The position numbers were made by a program, and so were the translations under genes. Under the pieces are notes generated by a model. It did no database searches and had not been told where the DNA came from. It was given only the letters and a program-made list of their open reading frames with translations. Positions 1-6,409 of a stretch of 32,579 nucleotides of DNA are shown here, in pieces. Every line of letters begins with the position of its first letter. Position 1 is the first letter of the stretch. Source of the stretch: Gemmataceae bacterium (lineage in GTDB: Bacteria; Planctomycetota; Planctomycetia; Gemmatales; Gemmataceae); NCBI GenBank assembly GCA_003136315.1, contig PLDW01000068.1, positions 10,592 through 43,170 on the forward strand, in the 5' to 3' direction.

Positions 1-224
1 CTCGTGCAACGGTATTGGGACTAATCGGGAGTTGAGTTCCCTCGGTACGAGAGTTCGAGCGACTGGAGGAGGGAAACAGCCTGACCAAAAGACCTTACAG
101 CTACCGGTTTGCACCCGGGGGAAAGTGTCCCTGCCCACCCTGCCACTTGCGGCCTGACTTCTTCATGCGTTATCCTCTCCATTGTGGCAGCCGAGTTCGG
201 GTGCCGGTCGCGCGAGGGTCGGTG
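1..224. other. Left-edge region without a confident gene
   Basis: No gene can be supported here. One plus-strand frame is open from the left edge to a TGA near 154-156, so the tail of a gene cut by the window boundary is possible, but the residues resemble no family I know. A minus-strand frame over 21-236 is equally unconvincing. No rRNA, tRNA or clear promoter was recognised. The stretch directly precedes hicB and may hold its promoter. Confidence 0.4.
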
Positions 225-431
225 ATGCGAGGTCAATTTACACTGGAATTTTGGCGAGATGGAGATTGGTACGTTGGGCGATTGCTTGAGGTTCCCGGGG
301 TATTCAGCCAGGGCGAGACGATGGAGGAATTGCGGGAGAACATCCAGGATGCTTATAACGTGATGGTCATTCAGGACCGGTCCCCAGCCCCGCCCGCCGC
401 CGAAAGGCAGCCGATGGAGTTGGAAGTGTGA
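225..431 (+). CDS. hicB: HicB-family antitoxin (short, single domain)
   Basis: This is a 68-residue protein with the HicB-like fold pattern: an N-terminal beta strand (FTLEFWRDGDWYVGRLLEVP), the GVFSQGETMEELRENIQDA segment that matches the family's 'PGv.sqGdT.eEa..Ni.eA' signature, and a proline-rich tail. In HicAB systems the antitoxin covers and inactivates the HicA mRNA interferase. I chose ATG 225 because the family-like sequence begins there; an in-frame ATG at 147 would add 26 residues with no family character. At 68 residues it lacks the C-terminal ribbon-helix-helix or HTH found in full-length HicB, so autoregulation by DNA binding is doubtful. Its stop overlaps the hicA start (GTGTGA), so the two are translationally coupled in the order antitoxin-toxin. 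Family call is from motif recognition. Confidence 0.82.
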   Translation: MRGQFTLEFWRDGDWYVGRLLEVPGVFSQGETMEELRENIQDAYNVMVIQDRSPAPPAAERQPMELEV

Positions 432-613
432 AACGGCTGGATCTCATCCGGGAGCTTGAAGAATCCGGGTGTGAACTCGTCCGGCATGGTGCGAGGCACG
501 ACGTGTACCGCAACCCGGCTACTAGGCAACAAGCCCCAGTGCCGCGTCATCGGGAGATCGCTGAAACACTTTGTAAGGTGATCCGCAAGCAACTTGGACT
601 GGAGACTGAATAA
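428..613 (+). CDS. hicA: HicA-family mRNA interferase toxin
   Basis: A 61-residue protein with the compact double-stranded-RNA-binding-like fold of HicA. It opens KRLDLIRELEESGCELVRHG, followed by ARHDVYRNPAT, which holds the family's catalytic histidine (H24), and ends with the typical PVPRHREIAETLCKVIRKQLGL helix. HicA toxins cleave mRNA and arrest translation until HicB neutralises them. The start is GTG 428, overlapping the hicB stop by four bases. The length is normal for HicA and all visible key residues are intact, so the toxin is probably functional. The antitoxin-first order is the reverse of the E. coli hicAB arrangement but common in HicB-HicA pairs elsewhere. Confidence 0.87.
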   Translation: MKRLDLIRELEESGCELVRHGARHDVYRNPATRQQAPVPRHREIAETLCKVIRKQLGLETE

Positions 614-689
614 CGGCTCAAGGTCGGATGGAAAAGCGCGAGGCAGGTTACTCAGGTCCGAAAAGCACTACTTACGAAAGGTAAACTAA

Positions 690-1070
690 ATGCCACCGAT
701 CGAAGGGCTTTCAATTCAAGGTCGTAACAGAATTTTGCGCATCGATCGGATCGACAGTCATACAGTACGTGTCCGTGTTCATCATCCTGTTTCTGGAGAA
801 GGCCGCACGGCAGATGTGCCATTACAGCAACTACGAGATGCAATTGATAGTATTTGCAGTGGCTTAGATATTCGTCTCAATAGCCTTGATGGCTCTATGA
901 TGGCTGAATTCTCAGCTAGCCAGCTCGCCAAGCGGCATGACCGTCCGGGGTGGTCAAGCGTATGGGTTCGGCCGCACAAGTTAGACGGGAGTCAGCGAGG
1001 GGGTAACGGATGGTTCATCAATGTTCAAAACCCAGCCCTTCAGACTCTTATAAACCAAATGGCAATATAA
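690..1070 (+). CDS. Hypothetical protein, lower GC than neighbours
   Basis: A 126-residue protein that I do not recognise. The start is supported by an SD-like AAGG about seven bases upstream of ATG 690. Residues about 6-50 look beta-rich (SIQGRNRILRIDRIDSHTVR, then a short strand before ADVPLQQL), followed by a helix-prone stretch and a charged segment rich in R, W and G (HDRPGWSSVWVRPHKLDG). No signal peptide, membrane helix or catalytic motif is visible. Base composition is clearly more AT-rich than the flanking genes. It sits between hicA and a severed peptidase remnant, so it may have arrived with the event that truncated the peptidase. It could be a further toxin-antitoxin or defence accessory gene, but nothing in the sequence proves this. 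Confidence 0.6.
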   Translation: MPPIEGLSIQGRNRILRIDRIDSHTVRVRVHHPVSGEGRTADVPLQQLRDAIDSICSGLDIRLNSLDGSMMAEFSASQLAKRHDRPGWSSVWVRPHKLDGSQRGGNGWFINVQNPALQTLINQMAI

Positions 1071-1075
1071 GTTGT

Positions 1076-1288
1076 CAGGCGATCACTCTGCCGCACGTGA
1101 GTGGAGTGATGGCGCTGCTTCTGGCAGCGTTTCCGGCCGCGCCCGCCGAGGCCGTCATCAAGGCCGTCCGCGACACGGCGAAGCACCCGGAACCAGACCG
1201 TCGGCCGGACAACCGCTGGGGTCATGGGGTTGTCCAGATCAAGGCAGCCCACGACCACCTGAAAGATTCTTACCCTCCGCTGGGTTGA
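1076..1288 (+). pseudogene. C-terminal remnant of an S8 (subtilisin-like) serine peptidase
   Basis: The plus frame reads PHVSGVMALLLAAFPAAPAE, then VIKAVRDTAKHPEPD and DNRWGHGVVQIKAAHDHL. This is the end of a subtilase catalytic domain: the block just after the active serine (normally GTSxAxPHVSG), the following helix, and the 'G.G.v.a..A' terminal motif. The GTS serine block is replaced by unrelated sequence (about 1070-1085), and the whole upstream catalytic domain, including the Asp and His, is absent from the window. It is therefore a severed fragment with no proteolytic capacity. The upstream gene ends at 1070, so the breakpoint lies within a few bases of that stop. The next gene starts five bases after this stop, which suggests an original two-gene operon. 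Confidence 0.75.
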
Positions 1289-1293
1289 TACGC

Positions 1294-1674
1294 ATGGCCG
1301 GCTCACCGGATCTCGCGAACCCCAAGCTCAGCCCGGCACTGGTCGCCCGGTTGATGGGCCTTCCCGCGTCGGAAGTCGTCCGGGTGGTGCTGATGCTCGA
1401 CGTGCCAAGCCTACTATCCACCGGCCGTCGACTCACTCCCACCGAGCGGGCGCAGGCCCTCGCGGACACCCGGGCGACGACCACCCGCATGCTCCACGAA
1501 CTACGGACCACGCTCGATGCTGTTGGCGCTCGACCCGCAGACGGCGGAGGGCTCGCCCCGCTTGGAGCGGTTGTAGTGGATGTGCCCGCAGGAGGGGTTG
1601 GAAGACTGGCAGCGGCAGATCAGGTTCGAGCGATCCTTGGCGACCAACCACTTGCCCTCCCCGATGCTGGCTGA
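1294..1674 (+). CDS. Small protein downstream of the S8 remnant, possibly inhibitor/propeptide-like
   Basis: A 126-residue protein with start ATG 1294, five bases after the peptidase remnant's stop. It begins MAGSPDLANPKLSPALVARL and is helix-rich through about residue 75 (LTPTERAQALADTRATTTRM), then ends in a strand-turn-helix pattern (VVVDVPAGGVGRLAAADQVR followed by AILGDQPL). That ending resembles the last strand and helix of peptidase-inhibitor I9/subtilase propeptide domains, where an L..hp.V..v..D pattern precedes the protease. The coupling to an S8 peptidase fits an inhibitor or chaperone role, but this is inference. If that is right, the gene is an orphan because its partner is broken. 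An unknown conserved protein is the alternative. Confidence 0.55.
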   Translation: MAGSPDLANPKLSPALVARLMGLPASEVVRVVLMLDVPSLLSTGRRLTPTERAQALADTRATTTRMLHELRTTLDAVGARPADGGGLAPLGAVVVDVPAGGVGRLAAADQVRAILGDQPLALPDAG

Positions 1675-1682
1675 CCGTGACA

Positions 1683-1690
1683 CACTCGAC
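1683..1690 (+). promoter_or_regulatory. Possible enhancer-binding site for the sigma-54 promoter (copy 1)
   Basis: The octamer CACTCGAC lies 82 bases upstream of the -24 GG of the promoter at 1772. The second copy of this transcription unit has the same octamer 85 bases upstream of its GG (22739-22746, minus strand). A shared word at nearly equal distance in the usual place for a bacterial enhancer-binding protein site is suggestive, but it rests on only two copies. Confidence 0.3.
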
Positions 1691-1770
1691 CCGATCCCCG
1701 CCGCCCCATGTCGGCTTGTCGCTCCCGATCATCGAGACTTGTGGGATTTTGTCGAGCACCTGAGCGCGGC

Positions 1771-1788
1771 CGGCACACCCTTTGCTTG
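1771..1788 (+). promoter_or_regulatory. Sigma-54 (-24/-12) promoter, copy 1
   Basis: The sequence GGCACACCCTTTGCTTG has GG at 1772-1773 and GC at 1784-1785, separated by exactly ten bases, with GGCAC and TTGCT flanks that match the RpoN consensus TGGCAC-N5-TTGCT. The identical 17-base block precedes the paralogous ORF on the minus strand at 22638-22654. Transcription would start near 1797, giving a leader of about 60 bases before ATG 1856. Sigma-54 promoters need an ATP-driven enhancer-binding activator, so this unit is probably signal-dependent. Confidence 0.75.
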
Positions 1789-1855
1789 CTCTCTTTCACC
1801 AGGCAAATGAAGAAATCTTCCCACTCGGTCACCACAAGCTATCGAGGGCCATACC

Positions 1856-1993
1856 ATGCAGACGACCCACGTCAAAAACGATGAGTTGTCCCGGATCGCT
1901 CCCCTCAATACCCCGAACCTCCCAATTTTGGTCGAGGACACCGACACCGCCGACCTGATCGATCTGTGGAGGGATCTCGGCGGCAGCGACTGA
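1856..1993 (+). CDS. MQTTH-family micro-protein, copy 1 (45 aa)
   Basis: A short ORF of 45 residues that begins MQTTHVKNDELSRIAP, continues through NTPNLPILVEDTDTADLIDL and ends WRDLGGSD. It aligns with a second ORF at 22438-22569 (minus): both start MQTTH, share ELSR, PNL, a D-rich stretch and LWR followed by an acidic residue, and end in GS plus one residue. Differences between the copies include synonymous third-position changes (CAG/CAA, ACC/ACT), as expected of a translated sequence. The peptide is acidic, has no signal sequence or membrane helix, and contains no motif I know. It is the only ORF of a short unit with a sigma-54 promoter upstream and an intrinsic terminator about 46 bases after the stop. 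No convincing SD lies before the ATG; GAGGG sits about ten bases upstream in both copies. An alternative is an RNA gene in which the ORF is secondary. Confidence 0.65.
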   Translation: MQTTHVKNDELSRIAPLNTPNLPILVEDTDTADLIDLWRDLGGSD

Positions 1994-2038
1994 CCGTGTA
2001 ACCCTTTCACTCCGGCTGACAACCCTCGTGTATGTCTT
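1994..2038 (+). ncRNA. Conserved 3' UTR segment of the micro-gene unit, copy 1
   Basis: Between the ORF stop and the terminator hairpin, about 40 of 45 bases match the corresponding segment of copy 2 (22392-22437, minus strand). Shared blocks include CGTGTAACCCTTTCAC and ACAACCCTCGTGTA. This non-coding stretch is more conserved than the ORF, which points to an RNA-level function such as a processed 3' small RNA or a protein-binding site. The function is inferred, not shown. Confidence 0.5.
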
Positions 2039-2069
2039 ACCCACCAGCCCGTCTGGTGGGTTCTTTTTT
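2039..2069 (+). terminator. Intrinsic terminator of micro-gene unit, copy 1
   Basis: A nine-base-pair stem ACCCACCAG/CTGGTGGGT (2039-2047 and 2053-2061) with a five-base loop is followed by a T-rich tract (TCTTTTTTA). The tract is on the plus strand, which fixes the direction of transcription of this unit. Confidence 0.9.
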
Positions 2070-2115
2070 ACCTGCCGTAACCGAGCGTGCCTGAATCCCG
2101 GTGGACGGCACTCGG

Positions 2116-2235
2116 TCAGTCCCACTGGCGAATACGATCGACGACTGCAAGCAAGTCATTGCGGCGTTTCTCGATCAGTGCAAACAGGGCCAGGATGGCG
2201 GCCCCAGGACGATACCGCAGACGTACCAGAACCAC
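2116..2235 (-). CDS. Possible 39-aa ORF or gene tail
   Basis: The minus strand reads from GTG 2235 as MVLVRLRYRPGAAILALFAL then IEKRRNDLLAVVDRIRQWD. The amphipathic, coherent look of this string suggests a real coding remnant, but I do not recognise the family. An in-frame stop lies a few codons upstream, so it is either a very short gene or the C-terminal end of one whose front was destroyed when the neighbouring transposase remnant arrived. No SD was found. Confidence 0.3.
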   Translation of the reverse strand: MVLVRLRYRPGAAILALFALIEKRRNDLLAVVDRIRQWD

Positions 2236-2239
2236 TTCT

Positions 2240-2424
2240 GATTTCGATCAGAGGTTGGGATCGCGGATCTGGCAGGGCGGCCGCGAATTACGCTGTCAGA
2301 CCGATGCGATCGTCGAATTGCCCCAGCGGCAACAAGCCGGCATCTGAGGTGAGCGGGGCGTCGGAAACCTCGACTTGAATGGGCAACGGCTCGTAGAAAT
2401 CGAAGTTGTACAGCGACCCAGATT
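2240..2424 (-). pseudogene. Decayed transposase N-terminus (IS1380-like)
   Basis: On the minus strand the frame reads YNFDFYEPLPIQVEVSDAPL, then TSDAGLLPLGQFDDRIGLTA, an in-frame TAA (2288-2290), and then FAAALPDPRSQPLIE. The pattern 'LtSDaGlLpl..fD.riGLt..fa.al.DpR' is the N-terminal block of IS1380-family transposases. After that block the frame degenerates and the rest of the about 400-residue enzyme is missing. One internal stop plus truncation makes this a dead fragment. No terminal inverted repeats could be assigned to it. Confidence 0.6.
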
Positions 2425-2506
2425 GGGGACGAACGATCTGACTCCGGTGTCGTTGCCAGGCGTTTGGTACACAATCTATGGACGAGCACGGGAACGAATC
2501 GGTCAT

Positions 2507-3025
2507 CTCATCCGCTTTCGGTTGCGCCTAAACACAAGTGACCAGGAAAACACCCCAGGAACTCAATCCCCCTCACCCCGTGCGAGAGCCCGGCCCGGTG
2601 GCTACAATCGGAATGATCAACCGATGCGGATTGCAGTGACTACAAAATTTGGATGTGTCCAGGATCAACACCGTGTTTTGGCGTCGTCTGGGTCTCCGGG
2701 GTTTGGGCCTGAGCGGAAATGGGGAATTCATAAGGTGGGGATTGGTCCGGCACGAACGGCCCCAGGAGGGCCGAATGCACCAGCAACCGCTTCCTTCTCT
2801 GGCAGGCAACTTCACCCATTAAGGTGACCTGAATGGTCCTTCCCGATGACATCCAAGAGCAGTGAGGGATTGGGCATCTGGCCGCAGGGTCCAAGGTCGA
2901 AACGGTGTCACGGAACGGTTGGAAACCGTTTCCTTGAGTGAAAACAGGAGGCAGTTGTGACGACCCCCACCCAAGACCCCTGGAACTCGGCACAATTGGA
3001 ACGTCCCCGAGAACCGCGTGAGACA
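2507..3025. other. Intergenic, no gene found
   Basis: Several overlapping minus frames are open here (for example 2640-3227), but their translations are basic and low-complexity, with no family resemblance, so I treat them as chance. A weak near-hairpin is present around 2910-2935. No promoter or RNA gene was recognised. Confidence 0.5.
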
Positions 3026-3078
3026 GCCGAAGCGGGGCAGCGCAAAAAGTGTCACATAATAGATTTGGCAGAATGGTC
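3026..3078 (+). repeat. Imperfect direct repeat, copy 1
   Basis: A 53-base segment beginning GCCGAAGCGGGGCA and containing AAAGTGT and ATAGATT matches a segment at 3213-3264 at roughly four in five positions. The two copies flank the hairpin element at 3100-3195. Read on the minus strand, both encode similar short strings (such as FCYTFGVAPLR), which explains the long but unconvincing minus frames in the area. Confidence 0.7.
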
Positions 3079-3099
3079 GAGGATCGCACATGCCGGGTT

Positions 3100-3195
3100 C
3101 CGGGTGCCATGTCCACCGCTTGGGTCGACATGCATGAATCGCCACAGGAGCATTTCGTCCGCATGCCCACGCAAAGCCGTGGGAATGGCACCCGG
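3100..3195. repeat. Long imperfect inverted-repeat element
   Basis: The arms 3100-3133 and 3161-3195 are imperfect reverse complements beginning CCGGGTGCCAT. The right arm contains its own hairpin (CCCACG/CGTGGG around CAAAGC). The form is that of a REP- or MITE-like intergenic palindrome. It is sandwiched between the two direct-repeat copies, so the whole 3026-3264 block may be one composite element. Confidence 0.6.
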
Positions 3196-3212
3196 CAGAG
3201 TGTCCGAGTGTT

Positions 3213-3264
3213 GCCGAAGCGGGGCAACGCCGAAAGTGTAACAGAATAGATTCGTCAGAGTGTC
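3213..3264 (+). repeat. Imperfect direct repeat, copy 2
   Basis: Second copy of the repeat at 3026-3078. Its first bases form a small hairpin (GTTGCC, then a seven-base loop, then GGCAAC at 3210-3228) that the first copy keeps only in part. The rest of the interval up to the next gene at 3423 shows nothing further. Confidence 0.7.
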
Positions 3265-3422
3265 GTATCGTGATCCGGCTTGGTCACCAATCCTTGAGCT
3301 GTAACCGATACCCCGGCCTTCGGCCTGGGCTGGAGGAAACGGCTTTTCGGACCAATGATTCGGATCGCACGCCACATCCCGGTGGTGGTCCTGGATGAGT
3401 CCTTTTAACTGCTGACTGCTGA

Positions 3423-6323
3423 GTGCCAATGGTCAACTTGCCGGATCATCACCCAACCGTCGCGAACCCGGAGCCCGTCGTGCCGTACCGATTCTCTCCC
3501 CTTGTTCTTCTCGTCTGCGGGATCGTATTGGCTGGCCGTACGGCCGCCCCGCCACCCGCACCGACCGACACGCCCGCCTCAGCCGACCCCCGGCTCGCGG
3601 TCGAACTATTCGCGGCGGCCCCGGACATCGTCCACCCCATTGCTGCCGACTTCGATGCCAGGGGCCGACTCCTGGTCGTCGAGAGCCACACCCACTTCCG
3701 CCCCGCCAACTACGTCGGCCCGAAATATGATCGCATCCGGATCATTGAGGACACCGACGGAGACGGGAAAGCCGACAAATTCACCACCTTCTTCGAGGGA
3801 ACCACCGCGACGATGGATGTGGCGGTTCACCCGGACGGGTCGGTCTACGTCGCCAGTCGCAGCGAGATTCTCCGACTCCGCGACACCAAGGGCGATGGCG
3901 TGGCCGACGAGAAGACCCGGATCGCGTTCCTCGATACCGCCGGGAACTACCCGCACAACGGTCTGAGCGGACTGGCGTTCGACTCTCGCGGCGACCTGAC
4001 GTTCGGGCTAGGGGAGAACCTCGGTGCCGGGTACAAACTGATCGCTGCGGACGGCTCGATCCTGACGGGTGGCGGCGAGGGGGGGAACATCTTCCACTGC
4101 ACCGCCGATGGCCACAATCTCCGCCGTGTGGCGACGGGCTTTTGGAACCCGTTTGGCGCTGGCCGCGACATCTTCGGCCGGCTCTTCGTGGTCGACAATG
4201 ACCCGGACTCGTCGCCCCCGTGTCGTCTGGTGAAGGTGGTGGAGGGTGGGGATTACGGGTTCCAGTTCCGTTACGGCAGGGCCGGTCGGCACCCTTTTCA
4301 AGCGTGGAACGGGGAACTCCCGGGCACCCTCCCGATGGTCTCTGGAACGGGCGAATCACCGTGCGAAGTCATTAGCTACGAATCGGACGGGCTACCGGCC
4401 GAATATCGTGGGAGCCTGCTTGTCCCGGCGTGGGCAGACCACCGAGTCGAGCGTTACATCCCGCGTCCGCTCGGGGCGGGGATCACATCTGACCGCACAC
4501 CGTTTGTCCAGGGCGGGAAGAATTTTCGACCATCCGGTCTGGCAGTCGCCGCGGATGGGTCGCTCTTCGTGACTGACTGGGTGTTGCAGAACTACGAACT
4601 GCACGGGAAAGGGGCGATCTGGCATGTCCGGTCGAAGGACGCGAAACCGATTGCGCGGCCGACCGATCCGAAGCAAGCCCTTCTCAGTCTGCACCGGCCA
4701 ACCCGGGAGGCCGCCGCGCGGACGCTGGCCCGGGACGTGAACGGTCGCGAGTTCCTCCGCGGGCAACTGACTGCGCGAGAGGTCCGGGTGCGGGCTGCCT
4801 CACTGACGGCACTCATCAATGCCGCAGACGACAAAACCGACCTCGCTGCGCTTGCCCGCACAGACGGCGAGTTCGGCATCCGTGAGATGGCTGTGCTTGA
4901 GATGGTGAAGCGTGGGATGGACGTGTCTGCGTTCGCGGCCGCCGACCAACCCGCTGGAGTGCGGGCCGAAGCGCTCGCCGGTGTCCGCGGGAAGGAGGCG
5001 GAAGCACGGTTGCTCGCACTTTTGGTCGATCCGGACCCCTTCCTCCGTCACGCGGCTGTCCGCCGACTCGCTCAACTGCCCGACGTTCTGGCCACACTCG
5101 ACCCGCATGCCATGAAAGATGCGAAACAGCGGATCGGTGTCTTGCTGGCATGGCGGGCGACCGGGCGGGCCGACTCGACCCGGGTTCTGGACGGGTTCCT
5201 GTCCGACGCCGATCCGGACGTCCGCCACATGGCAGCGAAATGGGTCTCCGACGAGAAGCTGGTGGCGTTTCGCTCGAAAATCATCGAGATGCTCAAGGAC
5301 ACGACCCTTGATACCCGTGGGTTCCTGGGTCTGACGACAGCACTCGCCCGTCTCGATGACAAGCCGGTGAATGAAGACAGCCTGGCCGGGTACTTCGTCA
5401 CGCGACTGGCCGACCGGACGGCTCCCGCTCCCGCCCGACTGATGGCGCTGCGGGCCGTCCCTGCGACCTCCCCGAAACTTCCTACTGCCCTATTGCTGGA
5501 ACTGCTCAGGCAGGATGACCCGGTGTTTCGCATTGAGGTCTTGCGAGCGATGAAAGATCGGGCCGATCCCAAGGCAGCGGGACCGGTCCGGGACCTCGCC
5601 CGGGACGCTCGCCAGCCGATCCAGGTCCGCGCTCAGACCCTGGTCACACTGGCTGCGCAAGGCCAAACGGACGGGGATTTCCTCATCGGACTGGCCAGTG
5701 GAACCGACTCCGTCCTCCGCCACGAGGCCCTGCGGGCGCTGGTCGGGGCGAAACTCACCCCCGAACAACGGACGACGCTGGAGACGACCACGAAGGCAAC
5801 ACGTGATTCGTCGGATCTGACCGCCCGAGTGCTGGGAAAGCCATTCTTCACCGGCCGCCCAACCGCGACGGACACCGAAGCCTGGCTCAAACGGCTGGAC
5901 GGTCCGGCCGACCCGGAGGCCGGTCGGCGAGTGTTCGAGCACACTGCGGTCGGCGGGTGTTTCCGCTGCCACCGGGTGGATGGCCGGGGTGCGGATGTCG
6001 GCCCGGATTTGAGCCTGATCGGACGGACCGAGCGACGGTGGATCGTGGAATCGATCCTCCAACCGGCCGCAGTGGTGGCTCCGCACTACCAGGCGTGGAA
6101 AGTCGAGACAGCCGACGGGCGGATTCGGACGGGGCTCCTCGTTCACACCCAACTCGACGAGTCGGTGTACGTGGACGAGACGGGCACCCGGTTCAAGGTG
6201 CTGACGGGGGACGTCCTCTCGACCACCCCAGCGCGGGGGTCGCTCATGCCGGACGGATTACTCGACCGACTGACCGACCAGGAAGCCCGGGATCTGGTGG
6301 CATTCCTCGCCTCACGGAAGTAG
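3423..6323 (+). CDS. PVC-type membrane-bound dehydrogenase with HEAT repeats and CxxCH haem domain
   Basis: A 966-residue exported protein. Residues about 20-45 form a hydrophobic signal segment (RFSPLVLLVCGIVLAGRTAA). Residues about 58-410 are a beta-propeller of the PVC-type dehydrogenase domain (LAVELFAAAPDIVHPIAADF at its start, then IRIIEDTDGDGKAD and GFWNPFGAGRDIFGRLFVVD). Residues about 420-800 are alpha-helical HEAT-like repeats. A C-terminal c-type haem domain has CFRCH near residue 845, followed by GADVGPDLSLIG, and a likely distal Met in GSLMPDGLL. In this family the propeller is thought to oxidise a sugar- or alcohol-like substrate and pass electrons to the haem outside the cytoplasmic membrane; the substrate is unknown. 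The GTG at 3423 or the ATG at 3429 may be the start; no strong SD decides it. The gene stands alone and converges with the AlkB-like gene. Confidence 0.92.
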   Translation: MPMVNLPDHHPTVANPEPVVPYRFSPLVLLVCGIVLAGRTAAPPPAPTDTPASADPRLAVELFAAAPDIVHPIAADFDARGRLLVVESHTHFRPANYVGPKYDRIRIIEDTDGDGKADKFTTFFEGTTATMDVAVHPDGSVYVASRSEILRLRDTKGDGVADEKTRIAFLDTAGNYPHNGLSGLAFDSRGDLTFGLGENLGAGYKLIAADGSILTGGGEGGNIFHCTADGHNLRRVATGFWNPFGAGRDIFGRLFVVDNDPDSSPPCRLVKVVEGGDYGFQFRYGRAGRHPFQAWNGELPGTLPMVSGTGESPCEVISYESDGLPAEYRGSLLVPAWADHRVERYIPRPLGAGITSDRTPFVQGGKNFRPSGLAVAADGSLFVTDWVLQNYELHGKGAIWHVRSKDAKPIARPTDPKQALLSLHRPTREAAARTLARDVNGREFLRGQLTAREVRVRAASLTALINAADDKTDLAALARTDGEFGIREMAVLEMVKRGMDVSAFAAADQPAGVRAEALAGVRGKEAEARLLALLVDPDPFLRHAAVRRLAQLPDVLATLDPHAMKDAKQRIGVLLAWRATGRADSTRVLDGFLSDADPDVRHMAAKWVSDEKLVAFRSKIIEMLKDTTLDTRGFLGLTTALARLDDKPVNEDSLAGYFVTRLADRTAPAPARLMALRAVPATSPKLPTALLLELLRQDDPVFRIEVLRAMKDRADPKAAGPVRDLARDARQPIQVRAQTLVTLAAQGQTDGDFLIGLASGTDSVLRHEALRALVGAKLTPEQRTTLETTTKATRDSSDLTARVLGKPFFTGRPTATDTEAWLKRLDGPADPEAGRRVFEHTAVGGCFRCHRVDGRGADVGPDLSLIGRTERRWIVESILQPAAVVAPHYQAWKVETADGRIRTGLLVHTQLDESVYVDETGTRFKVLTGDVLSTTPARGSLMPDGLLDRLTDQEARDLVAFLASRK

Positions 6324-6409
6324 GACCACAGGGACAGCCGGGCCGCCACGGAGGGGAGCGGTCCCGAAGACATGTCAGCTTTTTTCTGCCGCTCGACTTA
6401 TGATTAATT

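Noticed and set aside
1501-1683. A cysteine-rich 60-codon minus frame (with CRCQSSNPSCGHIHYN)
   Set aside because: It resembles a zinc-binding peptide by eye, but it is antisense to a coherent plus-strand gene that follows the peptidase remnant and has no start signal.
2640-3227. A 195-codon minus frame in the repeat-rich intergenic region
   Set aside because: The translation contains pieces of the dispersed repeats and no recognisable domain; open frames are expected by chance in GC-rich DNA.
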